A stretch of DNA of 64,000 bases, from positions 496,001-560,000 of the forward strand of contig NZ_LBCQ02000001.1 in NCBI RefSeq assembly GCF_001014615.2, read 5' to 3'. The stretch's first letter is position 1; each line of letters opens with the position of its first letter. The position numbers were made by a program, and so were the translations under genes. Of the stretch, positions 36,014 through 45,025 are shown in pieces. Origin of the DNA: Aquamicrobium sp. LC103 (GTDB lineage Bacteria > Pseudomonadota > Alphaproteobacteria > Rhizobiales > Rhizobiaceae). The notes beneath the pieces were generated by a model, which worked only from the letters and a program-made list of their open reading frames with translations, made no database searches and was not told the origin of the DNA.

Positions 36014-36793
36014 TTATTCGCGGTTGCCCAGGAACTGCAGCAGGAACATGAACATGTTGATGAAGTCGAGGTAGAGCCTGAGCGCGCCCATGATGGCCTT
36101 GCGGCCGGCCACGAGCGTGCCGTCGCCCTCGTAGTACATTTCCTTGATCTGCTGGGTGTCGTAGGCGGTCAGGCCGGCGAACACCAGCACGCCGATCGCC
36201 GAGATGGCGAACTGCAGGGCCGAGGACTGAAGGAAGATGTTGACCAGCATCGCGAGGATGAGGCCGAACACGCCCATGATCAGGAACGAGCCCATGCCGG
36301 ACAGGTCGCGCTTGGTGGTGTAGCCGAAGAGCGACAGCGCGCCGAAGGCGGTGGCGGTGATGAAGAAGGTCTGCACGATGCTGGCGCTGGTGTAGACCAG
36401 GAAGATCGACGACAGCGAAACGCCCATCAGCGCCGCGTAGGCCCAGAAGGTGGTCTGCGCCGCCGAAAGGCTCATCTTCTCGACGCGGAACGACAGGAAG
36501 AACACCAGTGCGAGCGGGGCAAGCATCACGACCCAGCGCAGCGGCGAGCCGTAGAGCGCCGTGCCGAGCCCGGTCAGCATCTTTCCGTTGCCGAGCGTTG
36601 CAACCGCGGCAGCCGGATCGGAGGTCGTGGCAAGCGAGACGGTCGCCAATGCGGCGACGCCGGTTATCGCGAGGCCAAGCGCCATCAGGTTGTAGACCCT
36701 GATCATGTATGCGCGCAGGCCCTCGTCGATGGCAGCGTCGGCGCGTGTGCCGGTCGTCGCGACGCGTGCCTGATAGTTGCGAAGGTCAGCCAT
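36014..36793 (-). CDS. Bax inhibitor-1/YccA (YbhL) family membrane protein
   Basis: A 259-aa protein. A short cytoplasmic N-terminus (MADLRNYQARVATTG) is followed by seven helices, with VYNLMALGLAITGVAAL as the first. LFGYTTKRDLSGMGSFLIMGVFGLILAMLVNIFLQS and FAGLTAYDTQQIKEMYYEGD are the conserved end, with the Asp pair of the calcium-leak site in this family. AAGAGG precedes ATG 36793. A leader hairpin of the ybhL type lies just upstream and a terminator just downstream. Confidence 0.92.
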   Translation of the reverse strand: MADLRNYQARVATTGTRADAAIDEGLRAYMIRVYNLMALGLAITGVAALATVSLATTSDPAAAVATLGNGKMLTGLGTALYGSPLRWVVMLAPLALVFFLSFRVEKMSLSAAQTTFWAYAALMGVSLSSIFLVYTSASIVQTFFITATAFGALSLFGYTTKRDLSGMGSFLIMGVFGLILAMLVNIFLQSSALQFAISAIGVLVFAGLTAYDTQQIKEMYYEGDGTLVAGRKAIMGALRLYLDFINMFMFLLQFLGNRE

Positions 36794-36817
36794 AATTTCC
36801 TCTTTTCTGCTCCTGTT

Positions 36818-36876
36818 CCGTCGGGTGTCGGGCATGCGCCCAGGCGCCGCTGGCGGAACTCCAGCATGCCTACGGC
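36818..36876 (-). ncRNA. ybhL-type leader RNA motif
   Basis: On the minus strand CCGT pairs with ACGG, then GGCATGC (36870-36864) pairs with GCATGCC (36837-36831), with an inner CCAG/CTGG hairpin. It is 25 nt upstream of the YbhL-family start. A short structured ybhL leader is a known alphaproteobacterial RNA motif; the position and the asymmetric internal loop agree. The match is from memory of the family, not from a search. Confidence 0.5.
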
Positions 36877-37109
36877 GAAATATGCTCATTCTTGATGGCC
36901 AGGACAAGGCCTGTTGCACGTCGAAACCGCGCGTGAAGGCCGCAAAAGTCCACTTTTCGACCCTTCGGGAGGCATGGAGACCCCGGCTGACGGTTTTGTG
37001 ATGCGGCTTCGGGAGCAATCTCGAAAAACGGGAGCCGGTTTTCGGACGAAAATCAGGCCCCGGCAAGGAATAGGCCCCCGACGACGATTCGAGAAAAACT
37101 CCGTCAGCT

Positions 37110-39659
37110 CTACAGATTGCGCAGGATCGGAGCGGCCTTGTGGCCGAGGATGCGCCAGGTGCCCGCAAGGCCGAAGCCGACCGTCAGAACGAGCGCGATC
37201 AGTATCGTCGACACGGCCACTTCCGGCAGGAAGACGGAGGGCAGCGACATGATGCGCGAGACGACGAACCAGGCGGCCGCGCCGCCCGCGGCGAGCGCGA
37301 AGACCGCGGTGGCGAGGCCGATCAGCAGATATTCGATCGAGAAGGCCCTGATGAGCGTGCGTCGCGTCGCGCCGAGCGTCTTCAAAACGACGGCGTCGTG
37401 GATGCGCGCATTGTTGCCGGCGGCGAGCGCGCCGGAGAGCACCAGCACCGAGGCGACGAGCGCCACGGCGGCGGCCGCGCGGATCGCGACCGCGAGCTGC
37501 GCGACGATGTCGTTGACGATGTCGAGCGCGTCCTTGACGCGCACGCTGGTGACGGCCGGGAAGTTGCGGGTCACCGCATTGAGGATGCGGGCCTCCTCGG
37601 CGCTCGAGGCGGAGGAATCCATCAGCGTGGCGAGCCACGAATGCGGCGCGCCGGCAAAGGTGTTGGGCGAGAACACCATGACGAAATTGATGCCGAGCGA
37701 TTCCCATTCCACGGCGCGCAGATTGGCGATCCGCGCGGTGATGTTGCGGCCGAGCACGTTCACCGTGACCGTGTCGCCGATCTTGAGGCCGATCTCGCGC
37801 GCTTCCTCAGCGGCGAAGGAGACGAGCGGCTCGCCCGAATAATCGGCCGGCCACCATTCGCCCTCGGTGAGGGTCGAGTTCTCCGGCACGTTCTGGGCAT
37901 AGGTGATGCCGCGATCGCCGCGCAGCACCCAGGCGCCTTCCGGCGGAACCTGGATCTCGCGGATGTCGGTGCCGTTGAGCGCCATGATGCGGCCGCGCAG
38001 CATGGGAACGCGCACCAGCTTGCCGTCGGGAGCCTCGGCCTCCACCAGTGAGGCGAAACGGTCGACCTCGCCGCTCTGGATATCGACGAAGAAGAAGTTG
38101 GGCGCCTGCGCCGGCAGATTGCCGGCGATCTGGCGGCGCAGATTGCCGTCGATCAGCGCCAGCGTGACGAGCAAGGTGAGCCCCAGGCCGAGCGAGAGCA
38201 CGACGGAAGGGGTCAGCGCGCCCGGGCGATGGATGTTGCCGATGGCGAGCCGCAGGGCAGTGGAGCGGACGCGCGGGCTTCGGCGCGCAAGCCATTGCAC
38301 CAGATAGCCGACGAGGCGCAACACCAGGAACGCGAAAACGGTGGCGCCTACGAAGATCACGGCTATGCGCCGATCGGCGGAGAACCAGATCGCCAGCAGC
38401 GCGAGCAGGATCGCAAGTCCCGCCGCCGCCGCGACATAGACGAGCCGCGGCATGCCGTGTCCCGCGAAACCCATCTCGCGGAAGAGCGCTGTGGCCGGCA
38501 CGTCGCGGGCGCGGCCGAGCGGCAGCACGGCGAAGGCGAGCGTCACCAGAATGCCGAACAGGGCGGCCATCGCCAGCGCGCCGGGATAGATGCCGCCCGC
38601 CGCCGGGATCGGCAGCACCGAGGAGAGCATGGCGCTTGCCGCGAAGGGCATCAGCGCGCCCAGCACGAGGCCGGCTGCGATGCCGAGCGCCGCGATCATC
38701 GATATCTGCACGAGATAGACCACGAAGACGAAACGGCCGGAGGCGCCGAGGCTCTTGAAGGTCGCGATCACGCCGCGCTTGCCGTCGAGATAGGCGCGCA
38801 CCGCGTTGGCGACGCCCACCCCGCCGACGACCAGCGCGGTGAGGCCGACGAGGGTCAGGAATTGCGAGAAGCGCTCGATGTTGGAGGAAAGCGCCGGCGC
38901 GGCATTGTTGCGGTCGCGGATGCTCCAGCCGGATTCCGGAAATTCCTCGCCGGCGCGCGTGCGGATTTGCTCGATGTCGGCATTGGTGACGCCGGGAATC
39001 CGGGCCTTGTAGGAATATTCCACCAGGCTGCCGGGCTGGATCAGGCCGGAAGCGCGCAGGCCGTCGAGCGAGACCATCAGGCGCGGCGCGAGCCCGAACC
39101 CGTCCGAGATCGCGTCCGGCTCGGTCACGATCCTCGCGCGCAGCTCGAATTCGGAATTGCCGAGGCTGATGCGGTCGCCGATCTCAACGCCGAGACGCTC
39201 GAACAGGATATCGGCGGCCGCCGCGCCATAGACGCCGTCCGACTGCGCAGTCAGCCGGTCCAGCGGCAGAGCGGGCTCGGCGGTGAGTTCGCCGTAGAGC
39301 GGATAGGCGCCGTCGACCGCCTTCACCTCGACCAGCGTCTGGTCGGAGCCGTCGGCAAGCCGTGCCATGGAGCGCATCGAGGCGCCCTCAGTGACGTCGC
39401 CGAGTCCGTCGACGAAGGCGCGCTCCCGCTCGTCCGCCTCGCGGTGGATGAGCTGGAAGCGGATGTCGCCGCCGAGCAGGACCTGGCCCTGGCTTTCCAC
39501 GCCGGCGGTGATGGCGCGGGCGACCGAGTTGACGCCGCCGATCGCCGCCACGCCGAGCGCGATGCAGGTGAGGAAGATCATGAAGCCGGAAAGCCCGCCG
39601 CGCATCTCGCGCAGCGAAAAGCGGAAGGCGAGACGGAGCGTACGCGCGAAGCCGTTCAT
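37110..39659 (-). CDS. ABC transporter permease, FtsX/YbbP-like (849 aa)
   Basis: A large permease with FtsX domains. An N-terminal helix precedes a long periplasmic region (LGGDIRFQLIHREADERE onward). The first FtsX block is at about residues 260-400 (FSQFLTLVGLTALVVGGVGVANAVRAYLDGKRGVIATFKSLGAS). The second is at the C-terminus (AVALVASVLVLSGALAAGNNARIHDAVVLKTLGATRRTLIRAFSIEYLLIGL). With the ATPase 14 nt upstream and divergent tesA it mirrors E. coli ybbAP-tesA. The substrate is unknown; lipoprotein or lipid extrusion is an inference. Confidence 0.9.
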   Translation of the reverse strand: MNGFARTLRLAFRFSLREMRGGLSGFMIFLTCIALGVAAIGGVNSVARAITAGVESQGQVLLGGDIRFQLIHREADERERAFVDGLGDVTEGASMRSMARLADGSDQTLVEVKAVDGAYPLYGELTAEPALPLDRLTAQSDGVYGAAAADILFERLGVEIGDRISLGNSEFELRARIVTEPDAISDGFGLAPRLMVSLDGLRASGLIQPGSLVEYSYKARIPGVTNADIEQIRTRAGEEFPESGWSIRDRNNAAPALSSNIERFSQFLTLVGLTALVVGGVGVANAVRAYLDGKRGVIATFKSLGASGRFVFVVYLVQISMIAALGIAAGLVLGALMPFAASAMLSSVLPIPAAGGIYPGALAMAALFGILVTLAFAVLPLGRARDVPATALFREMGFAGHGMPRLVYVAAAAGLAILLALLAIWFSADRRIAVIFVGATVFAFLVLRLVGYLVQWLARRSPRVRSTALRLAIGNIHRPGALTPSVVLSLGLGLTLLVTLALIDGNLRRQIAGNLPAQAPNFFFVDIQSGEVDRFASLVEAEAPDGKLVRVPMLRGRIMALNGTDIREIQVPPEGAWVLRGDRGITYAQNVPENSTLTEGEWWPADYSGEPLVSFAAEEAREIGLKIGDTVTVNVLGRNITARIANLRAVEWESLGINFVMVFSPNTFAGAPHSWLATLMDSSASSAEEARILNAVTRNFPAVTSVRVKDALDIVNDIVAQLAVAIRAAAAVALVASVLVLSGALAAGNNARIHDAVVLKTLGATRRTLIRAFSIEYLLIGLATAVFALAAGGAAAWFVVSRIMSLPSVFLPEVAVSTILIALVLTVGFGLAGTWRILGHKAAPILRNL

Positions 39660-39673
39660 GTGCGCACCGGCCG

Positions 39674-40372
39674 CTAAGCCGATACGGCGGTTAGCGCCGG
39701 CGGGTTTTCTATCCGGCCCGAGCGCATGGCGATCTGCCGCGTGCAGCGCGCGGCGAGCGCCGGATCGTGGGTGACGAGCACCAGGGTCATGCCGCGTTCC
39801 TCGGCCTTGGCGAAGAGCAGATCCGCGATCTGCCGGCCCGTCGCCTGGTCGAGATTGCCGGTCGGTTCGTCGGCGATGAGGATCTTCGGCTCGGGCGCCA
39901 GCGCGCGGGCGATCGCGACGCGCTGCTGCTCGCCGCCGGACAGTTCGCCGGGATAGTGGGTGACGCGCTCGGCCAGCCCCACCGCCGCAAGCTCGCGCGC
40001 GGCGACGCCGAAGGGGTCGTCGTGGCCGGCAAGTTCGAGCGGCACCGCGACGTTCTCGAGCGCCGTCATGTTCGGGATCAGGTGGAAGGACTGGAACACG
40101 ATGCCGACATTGCGGCCGCGAAAGGCGGCAATCTCGTCCTCGCTCCTGCCGTTGAGCAGTTCGCCAGCGATCCGGACCTCCCCCGAATCGACGCGCTCGA
40201 GGCCGGCCAGGACCATCAGCAGCGTGGACTTGCCGGAACCGGAAGGCCCGACGATGCCGGTCGCCTCGCCGCCGGTCACGTCGAGGCTGACGCCCTTCAG
40301 CACATGCACGGAGGAAGCGCCTTCACCCAGGGTCAAGGAAACGTCTTTCATCTGGATGACGGCTTCTGTCAC
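39674..40372 (-). CDS. ABC transporter ATP-binding protein, YbbA/LolD-like
   Basis: A 232-aa ATPase. Walker A VGPSGSGKSTLLMVLAGLE, the Q-loop IVFQSFHLIPNMTALENVAVPLEL, signature YPGELSGGEQQRVAIARAL, Walker B ILIADEPTGNLD and the H-loop LVTHDPALAARC are complete. This is the MacB/LolD subgroup. It is the first gene of a two-gene operon with the YbbP-like permease and divergent from the TesA-like gene. Confidence 0.92.
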   Translation of the reverse strand: MTEAVIQMKDVSLTLGEGASSVHVLKGVSLDVTGGEATGIVGPSGSGKSTLLMVLAGLERVDSGEVRIAGELLNGRSEDEIAAFRGRNVGIVFQSFHLIPNMTALENVAVPLELAGHDDPFGVAARELAAVGLAERVTHYPGELSGGEQQRVAIARALAPEPKILIADEPTGNLDQATGRQIADLLFAKAEERGMTLVLVTHDPALAARCTRQIAMRSGRIENPPALTAVSA

Positions 40373-40433
40373 GGCGATATGGTCCTATATGATGGCGGCG
40401 GGCAGGTTGCCGCACCAATATGGGTTGAAAATC

Positions 40434-41078
40434 ATGGCTTTCAAACAGTTCCTCGGCGGCTTGATCGCGACCTTCCTGGCCGTTTCGACGGCGATCGGCG
40501 CGGCGAACGCGGAAACGTTCAAGATCGTCGGCCTCGGTGACAGTTTGATGGCCGGATACATGCTGGATGCCGGCGAATCCTTCCCGGAAAAGCTTGAAGA
40601 AGCGCTGAAGGCGCGCGGTCACGATGTCGTGATCACCAATGCCGGCGTGTCGGGAGACACGACCAGCGGCGGTCTTTCCCGGCTCGACTGGTCCGTGCCC
40701 GACGATACCGACCTCGTCATATTGGAGCTCGGCGCCAACGACATGCTGCGCGGCATCCCGCCGGAACTGACCGAGCGCAATCTCGTTTCGATGATCGAGC
40801 GCCTGCGCGAGCGCGGCATCGAAATCCTGCTTGCCGGGATGATGGCCGCGCCCAATCTGGGCAGCGGTTATGCGGACGAGTTCAATGCCATCTATCCACG
40901 CCTCGCCGAAAAATACGACCTCGCCTTCTACCCGTTCTTCCTCGACGGGGTGGCGGCGGAGCGGAGCCTGCTTCTCGACGACGGGATGCACCCCAACCCG
41001 CAGGGCGTGGATCGCATGGTCGAGGGCGCCTTACCCGCGGTCGAAAAGATGCTTCCGGACAAGGCCGACAATTCCTGA
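40434..41078 (+). CDS. tesA: Periplasmic SGNH esterase, TesA-like (arylesterase/lysophospholipase)
   Basis: A 214-aa SGNH hydrolase with a signal peptide (MAFKQFLGGLIATFLAVSTA, cleavage about residue 26). Blocks are IVGLGDSLMAGY (Ser37), NAGVSGDTTSGGLSRLDW, LELGANDMLRGIPP (Asn) and LLDDGMHPNPQG (Asp and His). E. coli TesA is an acyl-CoA thioesterase and lysophospholipase L1. The divergent neighbour YbbA-YbbP supports orthology. ATG 40434 gives the signal peptide; the upstream open frame belongs to the antisense of the ATPase. Confidence 0.92.
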   Translation: MAFKQFLGGLIATFLAVSTAIGAANAETFKIVGLGDSLMAGYMLDAGESFPEKLEEALKARGHDVVITNAGVSGDTTSGGLSRLDWSVPDDTDLVILELGANDMLRGIPPELTERNLVSMIERLRERGIEILLAGMMAAPNLGSGYADEFNAIYPRLAEKYDLAFYPFFLDGVAAERSLLLDDGMHPNPQGVDRMVEGALPAVEKMLPDKADNS

Positions 41079-41209
41079 CCACATTTTGCCGGCTGAATGG
41101 CAGGCGGCGGACCATCCACAAGGGGGATCGCCGCAGCGCACAAAACCGCTTGCCCAAGGGTGCGATCGGTGATTCGCTGTCCAAGAGCAGTCGATTCGAG
41201 GAGGTAGCA

Positions 41210-41809
41210 ATGCCGCGACTTTTCACCGCCCTCGAGATACCGCGTGACGCCGCCCTTTCGCTCTCCCTCCTGCGCGGCGGACTTCCCGGAGCACGCTGGA
41301 TCGATGTCGAAAGCTATCACCTGACGCTGCGCTTCATCGGCGATGTCGAGGGCCATGTGGCCGACGAGATCGCCAATGCGCTCGACAGGGTGCGCCGGCC
41401 ATCCTTCAGCCTGACCCTTTCCGGGGTCGGGGCTTTCGGGTCGAAGAAGCCGCATTCCATCTACGCGGGCGTCATGCCCTCGCCGGAACTCAACGCGCTG
41501 CAGGCGGAGATCGAGCGGATCTGCCAGCGCCTCGGCCTGCCGGCCGACCCGCGCAAGTTCGTGCCGCATGTCACGCTGGCAAGGCTGCGCCATGCGAGCC
41601 CGCTCGACATCGCCGGCTATCTCTCGGCGCGCGGGAATTTCGCGACGCTCCCCTTCAAGGTCAACCGCTTCGTGCTGATGTCGTCGCGCGATTCGGTCGG
41701 CGGCGGTCCCTATATCGTCGAGGAGGCGTGGCCGCTCGCCGGCGGCGACACGAGGCGGCAGGTCGAGCATGCAGGCAACGCGCATCACGCCTCGCGCATC
41801 ATGCGGTAG
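41210..41809 (+). CDS. thpR: RNA 2',3'-cyclic phosphodiesterase
   Basis: A 199-aa 2H phosphoesterase (ThpR/LigT). The two HxT motifs are YHLTLRFIGDVEG (about residue 44) and FVPHVTLARLRHA (about residue 122). GGPYIVEEAWPL near the end is the typical last strand, after which about 20 extra residues follow. GAGGAGG at 41198-41204 sets the ATG at 41210. The enzyme opens 2',3'-cyclic phosphates on RNA ends. Confidence 0.92.
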   Translation: MPRLFTALEIPRDAALSLSLLRGGLPGARWIDVESYHLTLRFIGDVEGHVADEIANALDRVRRPSFSLTLSGVGAFGSKKPHSIYAGVMPSPELNALQAEIERICQRLGLPADPRKFVPHVTLARLRHASPLDIAGYLSARGNFATLPFKVNRFVLMSSRDSVGGGPYIVEEAWPLAGGDTRRQVEHAGNAHHASRIMR

Positions 41810-41878
41810 AGGCCGGAGCCCGCACTTGCAATGACCGGCGCCGGCGCCCACATCTTCGCCGTCATGGAGAAGGATGCG

Positions 41879-42250
41879 ATGGACGAGGCCAGGATGGCGG
41901 AAATCCTTCGGCCGGTCGGAGCCGAGGAGAACGAGCGCCGCGAGGAACGCGTGCGCGGCCAGTTCTGGCGCACGGCCAAGCGCGCCGCGCGCCAGATCCC
42001 GTTCATGGGGGAACTGGCGGCGGCCTATTATTGCGCGCTCGACCAGAATACGCCGACACGGGTTCGCGGCACGCTGCTCGCCGCGCTCGCCTATTTCGTC
42101 CTGCCGATCGACCTCGTTCCGGATTTCCTGGTCGGTTTCGGTTTCACCGACGACGTGGCGGCGCTGACCGCGGCGATCACGGCGGTGCGCGCGCATATCA
42201 CCCCCGCCCATCGCGAGGCTGCCCGCAGGGCGCTCGCCGAACTCGACTGA
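41879..42250 (+). CDS. YkvA (DUF1232) family protein
   Basis: A protein of about 123 aa. The YkvA core TLLAALAYFVLPIDLVPDFLVGFGFTDDVAAL, with its LPxDxxPD motif, is followed by a helical end. ATG 41879 has GAGAAGGA at good spacing; the frame extends to ATG 41831 (MTGAGAHIFAVMEKD), which overlaps no gene but lacks a ribosome site. The family occurs widely and has no assigned function. Confidence 0.85.
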   Translation: MDEARMAEILRPVGAEENERREERVRGQFWRTAKRAARQIPFMGELAAAYYCALDQNTPTRVRGTLLAALAYFVLPIDLVPDFLVGFGFTDDVAALTAAITAVRAHITPAHREAARRALAELD

Positions 42251-42521
42251 TTCTTTCGGCGTCCGCGCCGAATCCGGACGCTTCAGGTCAAATTCTCGCC
42301 TTGTTTCGTGTTTTCAACGCGTGAAGAGGGACTTCGAAAGTCGCAGCCGAAAGCGGGGAAACCGCTCGGCACGGGCGGGGTAGGCAAAGTGGCGGTGCGC
42401 CGGTTTCGGCGGAGTTCACCCTTTGGTAACCCTGATTAAGTTAGCGTGAAGGCAACGGGCCCGCTCGGGCGCGGCTCTACAAGCCTTTACACGGACCAGG
42501 ACAGGGATAACGGTTACGACG

Positions 42522-43025
42522 ATGCGTGGACTTATATCGACGATTTCCTGCCTCGCAATGCTCGCGGTCGCCTCGCCGGCGCTCGCTCAGTCTGCCACGA
42601 AGATTGGCCAGCACAATGCATGGGGCACCTATTCGTATCAGGCTCAGAACGGCAAGGTTTGCTACGTCCTGACCGTTCCGACCGACAAGCAGCCTACGAG
42701 CCTCGACCATGGCGACATCTATTTCTTCGTCAGCCAGAAGCCGGGCCAGAACGTCTCCTACGAGCCGCAGTTCATCGCGTCCTACGATTTCCAGTCGAAC
42801 TCGAAGGTGCAGGTGACGGTGGGCGACAGGAACTTCACCATGTTCACGCGCGGCAAATCCGCGTGGATGGAGAATGCGGCGGAAGAGCCGCAGCTCATCG
42901 CCGCCATGCGCGGCGGCGCCGACATGAAGGTCCAGGCGAAGTCCGGCCGCGGCAACGACACCAACTACACCTTTTCACTGCGCGGCATAACCGCGGCGCT
43001 GAACTCGATCCAGAGCTGCAACTGA
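42522..43025 (+). CDS. Invasion-associated locus B (IalB) family protein
   Basis: A 167-aa exported protein with a signal peptide (MRGLISTISCLAMLAVASPALA). The domain WGTYSYQAQNGKVCYVLTVPTDKQP to FSLRGITAALNSIQSCN, with Cys near each end, is that of IalB-like proteins. IalB promotes erythrocyte invasion in Bartonella, but the family is common in harmless rhizobia and its general role is unclear. The 271 nt upstream (42251-42521) hold nothing I can name. Confidence 0.85.
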   Translation: MRGLISTISCLAMLAVASPALAQSATKIGQHNAWGTYSYQAQNGKVCYVLTVPTDKQPTSLDHGDIYFFVSQKPGQNVSYEPQFIASYDFQSNSKVQVTVGDRNFTMFTRGKSAWMENAAEEPQLIAAMRGGADMKVQAKSGRGNDTNYTFSLRGITAALNSIQSCN

Positions 43026-43039
43026 AGCAAACGAGCAGG

Positions 43040-43080
43040 AATGCCGAAAGGCCGGGGCAGCGCTCCGGCCTTTCGGCGTT
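43040..43080. terminator. Strong hairpin after the IalB-family gene
   Basis: A 16-bp stem with one wobble, AATGCCGAAAGGCCGG (43040-43055) against CCGGCCTTTCGGCGTT (43065-43080), with a 9-nt loop. No T run follows on the plus strand, so it may act as a factor-assisted terminator or a 3' stabiliser. Confidence 0.6.
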
Positions 43081-43192
43081 GAAGGCGGCGGCGGGTGACG
43101 CGCGGCGACCTTCGTGATATGAGCACCTGAAACTCCGGCCGGGCCCGCAATATATAGGTCCGCATTGGCCGGACAGTGGATTTCCAGAAACC

Positions 43193-44419
43193 ATGACGCT
43201 TTCGCTCGATCTTACCAGCAACGACACGCGCGCCGCGCTGCGCCCGCTCACCAGTGAGAAGCCGTCCCTCATCGGCCTGACCCGCGAGGAGATGGCCGAC
43301 GCGCTGGGGAAGGCCGGCGTGCCCGAGCGCCAGCGCAGGATGCGCGTGCAGCAGCTCTGGCACTGGCTCTATGTGCGCGGCGTTTCCGATTTCTCGCAGA
43401 TGTTCAACATCTCGAAGGATCTGCGGACGACGCTCGACGCCCATTTCACCGTCGCCCGGCCGGAGGTGGTCGAGGAGCAGATCTCCAACGACGGCACGCG
43501 CAAATGGCTGTTCCGCTTTCCGCCGCGCGGGGCCGGCAGGCCGGTCGAAATCGAGACGGTCTACATTCCCGAGGAAGGACGCGGCACGCTCTGCATCTCC
43601 AGCCAGGTCGGCTGCACGCTTACCTGCTCCTTCTGCCACACCGGCACGCAGAAGCTGGTGCGCAACCTGACGGCCGAGGAAATCCTCGCCCAGCTCATGA
43701 CGGCGCGCGACCGGCTCGGCGACTTTCCCGACCGCGACACGCCCGACGGCGCGATCGTGCCGGCGGAGGGCCGCAAGGTGTCCAACATCGTGATGATGGG
43801 CATGGGCGAGCCGCTCTACAATTTCGAGAACGTCAAGAAGGCGCTGCTGATCGCGTCGGACGGCGACGGGCTTTCCCTGTCGAAAAGGCGCATCACGCTG
43901 TCGACCTCCGGCGTCACGCCGGAGATCGCCCGCACCGGCGAGGAGATCGGCGTCATGCTCGCCATTTCGCTGCACGCCGTGCGCGACGATCTGCGCGACA
44001 TGCTGGTGCCGATCAACAAGAAGTACCCGCTCGAGCAGCTCATGGAGGCCTGCAGGAACTATCCCGGCCTTTCCAACGCGCGCCGCATCACCTTCGAATA
44101 TGTGATGCTCAGGGACGTCAACGATTCGCTCGACGACGCCAAGGAACTGGTGCGGCTTCTGCGCGGCATACCGGCCAAGATCAACCTGATCCCGTTCAAT
44201 CCGTGGCCGGGCACCAACTATCAGTGCTCTGACTGGGAAACGATCGAGAAGTTCGCCGATTACATCAATCAGGCCGGCTACGCCTCGCCGATCCGTACCC
44301 CGCGCGGGCGCGATATCCTCGCCGCCTGCGGCCAGCTCAAGTCCGAATCGGAGCGGATGCGGAAATCCGAGCGGCTGGCGCTGGAAGCCATGATGATCGC
44401 GGGGCACGGCGAGGCTTGA
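43193..44419 (+). CDS. rlmN: 23S rRNA A2503/tRNA A37 C2-methyltransferase RlmN
   Basis: A 408-aa radical SAM enzyme that methylates C2 of A2503 in 23S rRNA and A37 in some tRNAs. The cluster motif is [15 protein letters not shown] (Cys at about 141, 145, 148). [16 protein letters not shown] is the GGE-like SAM motif. The methyl-carrying Cys lies near the C-terminus in [21 protein letters not shown] and FNPWPGTNY identify it as RlmN and not Cfr. The next gene overlaps by 4 nt. Confidence 0.96.
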   Translation: MTLSLDLTSNDTRAALRPLTSEKPSLIGLTREEMADALGKAGVPERQRRMRVQQLWHWLYVRGVSDFSQMFNISKDLRTTLDAHFTVARPEVVEEQISNDGTRKWLFRFPPRGAGRPVEIETVYIPEEGRGTLCISSQVGCTLTCSFCHTGTQKLVRNLTAEEILAQLMTARDRLGDFPDRDTPDGAIVPAEGRKVSNIVMMGMGEPLYNFENVKKALLIASDGDGLSLSKRRITLSTSGVTPEIARTGEEIGVMLAISLHAVRDDLRDMLVPINKKYPLEQLMEACRNYPGLSNARRITFEYVMLRDVNDSLDDAKELVRLLRGIPAKINLIPFNPWPGTNYQCSDWETIEKFADYINQAGYASPIRTPRGRDILAACGQLKSESERMRKSERLALEAMMIAGHGEA

Positions 44420-44877
44420 GCAGCGTGTTCGCCTATCTCACGCGCTTCGCCGTCATCCTGTTCGGCTATGTGGTGGCGTCGCTCGCGGCGGCCGCCTTCC
44501 TCAATCTTCTGCTGCTCGGCGCCGTCGGCTTCGCCGAGGAGGCGCCCGCCGACGCGGTGACGATGTCGGTCGCGGTCACCGCGCCGTTCCTCGCCATGCT
44601 GGTCGCCTACTACGCCTTCGTTCCGGCGATGGCGGTGATTCTCGTTTCCGAGATCCTCGGCAAGCGCGACTGGCTCTTCCACGCGATCGGCGGCGCCGGC
44701 GTGGCGCTTTGCGTGATCGTGCTCTCCTTCATGGGGCTGGAAGGCCCGTTGGCCGGCGACGGCTATTCGTTCGTCGCCGCGGTCATCGGGGCGGGCATCG
44801 TCGGCGGGATCGCCTATTGGCTGGTCGCCGGCCGTTCCGCCGGGCGCGGACTGGAACGGGTCGCCGACCCGGACTGA
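44416..44877 (+). CDS. Conserved four-helix membrane protein of unknown function
   Basis: A 153-aa protein with four hydrophobic segments ([86 protein letters not shown]). The TTG start overlaps the rlmN TGA (TTGA), implying coupled translation. The family is not recognised; the pair rlmN-membrane protein may be conserved in rhizobia. Confidence 0.75.
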   Translation: MSSVFAYLTRFAVILFGYVVASLAAAAFLNLLLLGAVGFAEEAPADAVTMSVAVTAPFLAMLVAYYAFVPAMAVILVSEILGKRDWLFHAIGGAGVALCVIVLSFMGLEGPLAGDGYSFVAAVIGAGIVGGIAYWLVAGRSAGRGLERVADPD

Positions 44878-45025
44878 CCGGTCTTCCGACAAACGCGTCT
44901 TCTTGCCGGCGCGAAAAACTCTTATCCCAACGTCCAAGTTGAAGCCTATTGCGCCAAGTACGCGATCGCCTATTCTGTCTCCGCTGAAAATAAAAACAAC
45001 AAACAGCACAAAGGGAGGAGATAGA

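Noticed and set aside
42251-42521. CtrA-like TTAA sequences before the IalB-family gene (GGTAACCCTGATTAAGTTAG).
   Set aside because: The spacing does not fit TTAA-N7-TTAA and the half-sites are imperfect.
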